Shown here: one piece after another, positions 60,331-64,000 of the stretch | How the letters are laid out: every line of letters begins with the position of its first letter | How positions within the stretch are numbered: the stretch's first letter is position 1 | DNA from: Agarophyton chilense | Taxonomy: Eukaryota; Rhodophyta; Florideophyceae; Gracilariales; Gracilariaceae | Reading direction: 5' to 3' | NCBI GenBank assembly: GCA_030374765.1 | Contig: JARGXX010000003.1 | Coordinates: 1,550,001 to 1,614,000 of the forward strand | Length of the DNA stretch: 64,000 nucleotides | Position numbers and translations under genes: made by a program | The notes under the pieces: generated by a model | Database searches by the model: none | What the model was told of the DNA's origin: nothing | Seen by the model: only the letters and a program-made list of their open reading frames with translations

Positions 60331-61374
60331 AAGACTCTAATACTCCCTCCGCCACTCCATCTGAGGAGGGAGAGAAAGATATTAAGGTAGACCACGACAA
60401 TTCTGTTAAGGAAGAGCCAGTCACGGGTGACTTCAACGTAGAAAGAGTAATTAACTAGTGACCAACTGAAGCAGAGACCTCGAAAAGAGTACGCCGTCCC
60501 GCCAATGCTCCCCAAGGAGATAAAATCTATTCGCGTTTCCGACACTTTGGAAAAAGCAATACCGAAACTTCGGAAGAAAAAGTTGGAAGCGGTAATGTAC
60601 CTTCAACGAGTCTGAACTCACCGAAAACGATACCACGAAAGCTGTCAAGTGAGGAGGCGGAACAGGCCATGGCACAGAGCACTCTGATTCTTGAGTTAGA
60701 ACGCGCACGTGACAGAACTATCTTCACCTCAGGAATTATACCAAGTAGCGCACGAGCTGGAGTCTCTCCAGTGCACGGCACGTACTGGCACAACTGCCTC
60801 CTTTTTCAACTTTCTCACCGTCAGGACGGAGATTAGCACGTGTGCTCGTGGAGTGCGACCCAGAACCTCATATTGGAGAGGAGTGTGCGTCACAAACATC
60901 GCCCAGCCGGATCATCCACGAGAAGTAAATTGCTGTAGACCATATTTTAGAACATTCATACAATCAGGGTTGTTTCATTCTGTACCTTGTTTGTTGGTAT
61001 GGCTATTTTCCCGAGACAAACTCAGAGGAATCGATTCTGCATCTTTCACGTTCGAAACCGTTTTCATATCTCCGGCGAGCGTGGAAAGGGATCCATGCAA
61101 TGATCTTTAACGCCTGTGTAGGAAAGTAGAACCACTGTGGTGGGAGAGGAGGACGACAAAAATGAGAAGAAAGAATATAGAAGAGTGATCTTGAAGATTT
61201 ATTAAGAAGCAAGAAGACTGCACAATTAACTTGGTCTTATTTGATTACATTGGTACGGTATCCAGAATTTAGAAAATACCATACATTGAGAAGCTAAAAG
61301 CTACTTTCTGTATTATCATCCACATTTGGCTTGATATATTTACCACCTGAATAATTTTTATTGAAAGCGGTAAA
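60331..61374. other. Decayed sequence, probably retrotransposon-derived
   Basis: Short frames in changing phase contain Glu/Lys-rich stretches. Around 60850-60940, LVECDPEPHIGEECASQTSP is readable but not assignable. No structural RNA, intact gene or repeat border was recognised. Confidence 0.3.
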
Positions 61375-62029
61375 TCAAAGATGAGCGCAGCTCGGCAATT
61401 TCAACATTGGCAGCGCTACGCAGCAGCCATACATCACGAAGTAAATGGGAGAATACGACCGTCTGACCCGCTGGAGCGACACTTGTCCCGCCTGTAACGG
61501 AGACACCCGATTCGGAATGCCCACTGGCGAAGCCAGAGATTCACCAAAACCTACAACGACAGGAGTAGCCCCAGCATGACTTTTCACATTTAATGATGGC
61601 GCGATATGGTTTCGTAGCTTTTTGTAGCTCCTTTATAGCTTGGCGTTCATTCGATTTAGCGGACGGTACCCCATTATTGGGTTCATTTTCAAGTATCGGA
61701 TCCTCACCGTCGTAGAGGAGGTAATACTAGTCCATCTTAACAAAACCGGTAGGATGGCTCTCCTAGATATACAGAGGAGCAAACTGAAGTTGGTTCGCCT
61801 TTTCTGAAGGGATCCCATGTCTATCTCGTAGATTGAAATAGATTAATTCACCGCCGAGCAGAGTTTGATGTTTTTCTGACAGATCCTGCGCCCGGCCACG
61901 AGTTTCAAGTCCACTTTGTAGGAAAAGGAATGAATTCCATAAAACTTTGTCGATGAAATCGAGAAATTGTCGCCAACTCTTGGGCGTTGATTTCACCATG
62001 TAGTGGGATGCGCAATTCAACGCCACAAA
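61375..62029 (-). pseudogene. Integrase C-terminal fragment of another LTR retrotransposon
   Basis: The minus strand reads FVALNCASHYMVKSTP, then LSEKHQTLLGGELIYFNLRD followed by RHGIPSEKANQLQFAPL. This is the pattern of the post-core region of some Ty3/gypsy integrases (VYLNLRDGYRIP...K.G). A stop and frameshifts follow toward 61.4 kb. The copia LTR begins exactly where this frame ends, so the copia element was inserted into it. Confidence 0.5.
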
Positions 62030-62390
62030 TGTCGGAGCAGACTCGCAGTAGGATAAATCAGGGTCCGTCCTGGTCTAGAACCTCCCAGAGGATGGCAATT
62101 GCTGTTCTTATAGCCTACTTGGTGAACAAAACGGACGGACGCCCGGGCCGAGGAGTTTAGGGAAAGTATTACTCGTAATAATTGATGAACGGAGGTTCTG
62201 GCTTTCGAAACGACCTATTTTACCCCCTTGGAATGTGTGAACAAGGAGGGATACTCTTTACTCCTCCGGTAAGTCGACGGCGGAGGGCTTCTATATAAGG
62301 AAGTCTTTTTATTGGCACGTGTCGTTTGTGTGCGGTTTGACTGAGATGGCTCATGCTTCCATCAGCGTGGAATCGTGCTGCGGTTTGACA
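62030..62390 (-). repeat. 3' LTR of the Ty1/copia element
   Basis: 361 bp bounded on the plus strand by TGTCGGAGCAG and CGGTTTGACA (TG...CA), placed by the polypurine tract on its right. It contains TTATATAG on the minus strand as a possible TATA element. The partner LTR lies beyond the window, so the left border is inferred from the terminal dinucleotide and the end of the interrupted frame. Confidence 0.65.
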
Positions 62391-62400
62391 CTCCCCTTCA
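62391..62400 (-). other. Polypurine tract of the copia element
   Basis: Minus-strand TGAAGGGGAG directly precedes the LTR start TGTCAAACCG. Its place between the pol stop and the LTR is that expected for plus-strand priming in Ty1/copia elements. Confidence 0.75.
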
Positions 62401-62435
62401 CGGTGATGGAGGGATGAGGCGTAGCTGGTTCTATA

Positions 62436-64000
62436 TCACGAGCGTTTCGCTGGCTGTGGGGCTTGCTTGGGTTGTGCCACTATGTTTAAGGCTGCGCGGA
62501 GTTTATGGAAGGCTTGCTTGTCGAGGGGTTTGGTGAGAATATCTGCGAGCATTTCCGTGCTTGCGATATCTTGGTCTGCAATTCGGGTTTACTTCACAAG
62601 ATCTTGCAAGAAGTGGCAGCGAATATCGATGAACTTACGCCGTTTGGTTGGTGCCGTTTGTTTGGCCACCTGTATCGCTGCGTTGTTGTCAACAAATAGG
62701 GTGGATGGGCCGGTGGGTTGCTGTCCAATGTCGGAGAGCAGTCGTCTGAGTCAAAGAGTTTGTTGAGCTGCACAGGAGGCTGCTAGGTACTCCACCTCGC
62801 ATGTAGATAGGAGGACTCTTTTTTGTGTACCCCATTGCCACATGATGGGGCTGGAAGTGAGAAAGTGTACAATACCAGTATAGGATTTGTGGTTTCGGGA
62901 GCTCGCGAAGCTGGCATCGGCGTGGGTTGTGACTGGCTCGTATGGTACGCGTTTGTATAGGATTCCAAAGCGTTCAATTCCGCGGAGGTACTGGAGGAGA
63001 TGGCGCAGTTGTCCCTAGTTTTGGGCGGTTGGAGTGCGCATAGATACCGCAAGTCTACTCGTCGCGTGTACGATGTCGGGCCTGGTAGAGTCAGCGAAGT
63101 ATCGCAGTTCGCAGACGGTCTGTCTGAAGGTGTGGGCTTTGTCTGGTGTAAGGGGTTCTTATAATATTGTGGGCGTAGTGTCGGATGTGTGTAGGTAAGG
63201 GGTGAGCTCTGGATTGCATTCGTGCAGATTGTGCTTTGTGAGTATGTTGCGGATCGTGTTTGGTTGAGAGATGTGAATTGATCCGTTATCCAAATGCTGA
63301 ATTGACCAGTTCAGAAAGAGCGCCGGAGTCTCGAGACGACGGGTTGTGTATCGTCTGCTGAGTTGGTTGTAGAGTGTGGTGGTTAGAAGTTCACTTGATG
63401 AGGCTAGTAGAAAGTCATCGATGGTGATGGATATGAATATATGGCCTTGCTCGGTGTGTTTCAGGAAAGGGCATGGATCGCTGGTGGTTTGTGTATAGCC
63501 GTGCGACTGTAGATAGTTAACAAGGCCCTCAAAGTATATATGGGACGCTTGTGGTATACCATAAAGGTTACCGATGAGTTAGCCAGCAATGTCGGGATGC
63601 TTGTATATGCCGTTGAAGCGTGCTAGCTGTCGGACGAAAACCAGTGTGTCGTGGGTGTATTGTTCGTGTAGGAAGGCCGCTGAGATTTCGAAATATTCGA
63701 TGTGCAGACTAAAAGCTTCTGAGAGACAGAGGATTGTGCATATAGGGGGGCGCTCGACCGTGTATGTGGTAACATGATCTGGGTCGAAGTGTTCGTGGGG
63801 TTTCATGATGTACCCTCGAACGTTGCAGCGTGCCTTGTAGCGTTCTATGTTCCCATCCTCGTTTTTCTTGTATCGATAGGTCATCTTTAGGGGGACGGGT
63901 TTTGTGTTCCCGGGTAGTTGGGAGTTTGGGATCCAGTATACGGTGTTGTTGGCGTCCATTGTGTCCAGTTCGGTATCGTGGGCTGTGGCCCAGTGTTCGG
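62436..64000 (-). pseudogene. Ty1/copia RT and RNase H, running off the right edge
   Basis: One frame from the window edge to a TGA at 62436-62438, broken by only four in-frame stops (the first at 63579). The RVT_2-type RT reads EHWATAHDTELDTMDANNT, IERYKARCNVRGYI, HIEYFEISAAFLHEQ and, after the first stop, FISITIDDFLLASSS (the DD active site). RNase H follows with YTGIVHFLTSSPIMW, STCEVEYLAASCAA, LFVDNNAAIQVAKQ and KFIDIRCHFLQDLV. Few stops suggest a fairly recent insertion. Integrase and gag would lie to the right of the window. Confidence 0.9.

Overview
The window is nuclear DNA of a eukaryote with compact, mostly intron-poor genes packed a few hundred bases apart, next to a large nested block of transposons. 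Small introns (91 bp, about 360 bp), overlapping gene ends and gene islands separated by LTR retrotransposons fit a multicellular red alga such as a florideophyte. That is an inference; no taxon-specific marker was identified.

Host gene islands (1-16.2 kb). In order: a BET-family bromodomain protein cut by the left edge (-); a ZFC3H1/Red1-like zinc-finger protein (+); GMP synthase (-); a Rab escort protein (+); a Nup88-like nucleoporin (-); a small four-helix membrane protein of bacterial type (+); PDCD5 (+); eukaryotic glutathione synthetase (-); a NudC-type CS-domain protein (+); and a small basic coiled-coil protein (-). From about 12.5 kb the genes become very GC-rich and carry in-frame hexanucleotide repeats. 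PDCD5 and glutathione synthetase overlap tail to tail by 4 bp.

Transposon block (18.4-64 kb). Chromovirus 1 (18.4-28.8 kb, pol on the minus strand) has two 503-bp LTRs, a primer-binding site, gag, protease, the start of RT and an integrase tail with chromodomain. Most of pol is deleted, and two 888-bp solo LTRs of another family are nested in it, each with a perfect 5-bp target duplication. Then come a dead hAT transposase, remains of chromovirus 2, an inverted pair of 443-bp LTR-like repeats with tRNA-type A and B boxes, chromovirus 3, further Ty3/gypsy remains, and a Ty1/copia element running off the right edge.

Two observations stand out. (1) The RNase H region of chromovirus 3 is split by one 14,012-bp DNA transposon (39371-53382) with 23-bp terminal inverted repeats and a CAG target duplication. 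It encodes a Plavaka/CACTA-like transposase, a DNA N6-adenine-type methyltransferase, a SET-domain protein, a 2OG-Fe(II) dioxygenase-like protein, a multipass membrane protein and a large charged protein. It looks like a giant transposon carrying its own chromatin-modifying (writer and possible eraser) cargo. (2) Three chromovirus copies carry the same unrecognised protein on the strand opposite to pol, convergent with the integrase tail. This suggests a conserved antisense accessory gene of this retrotransposon lineage.
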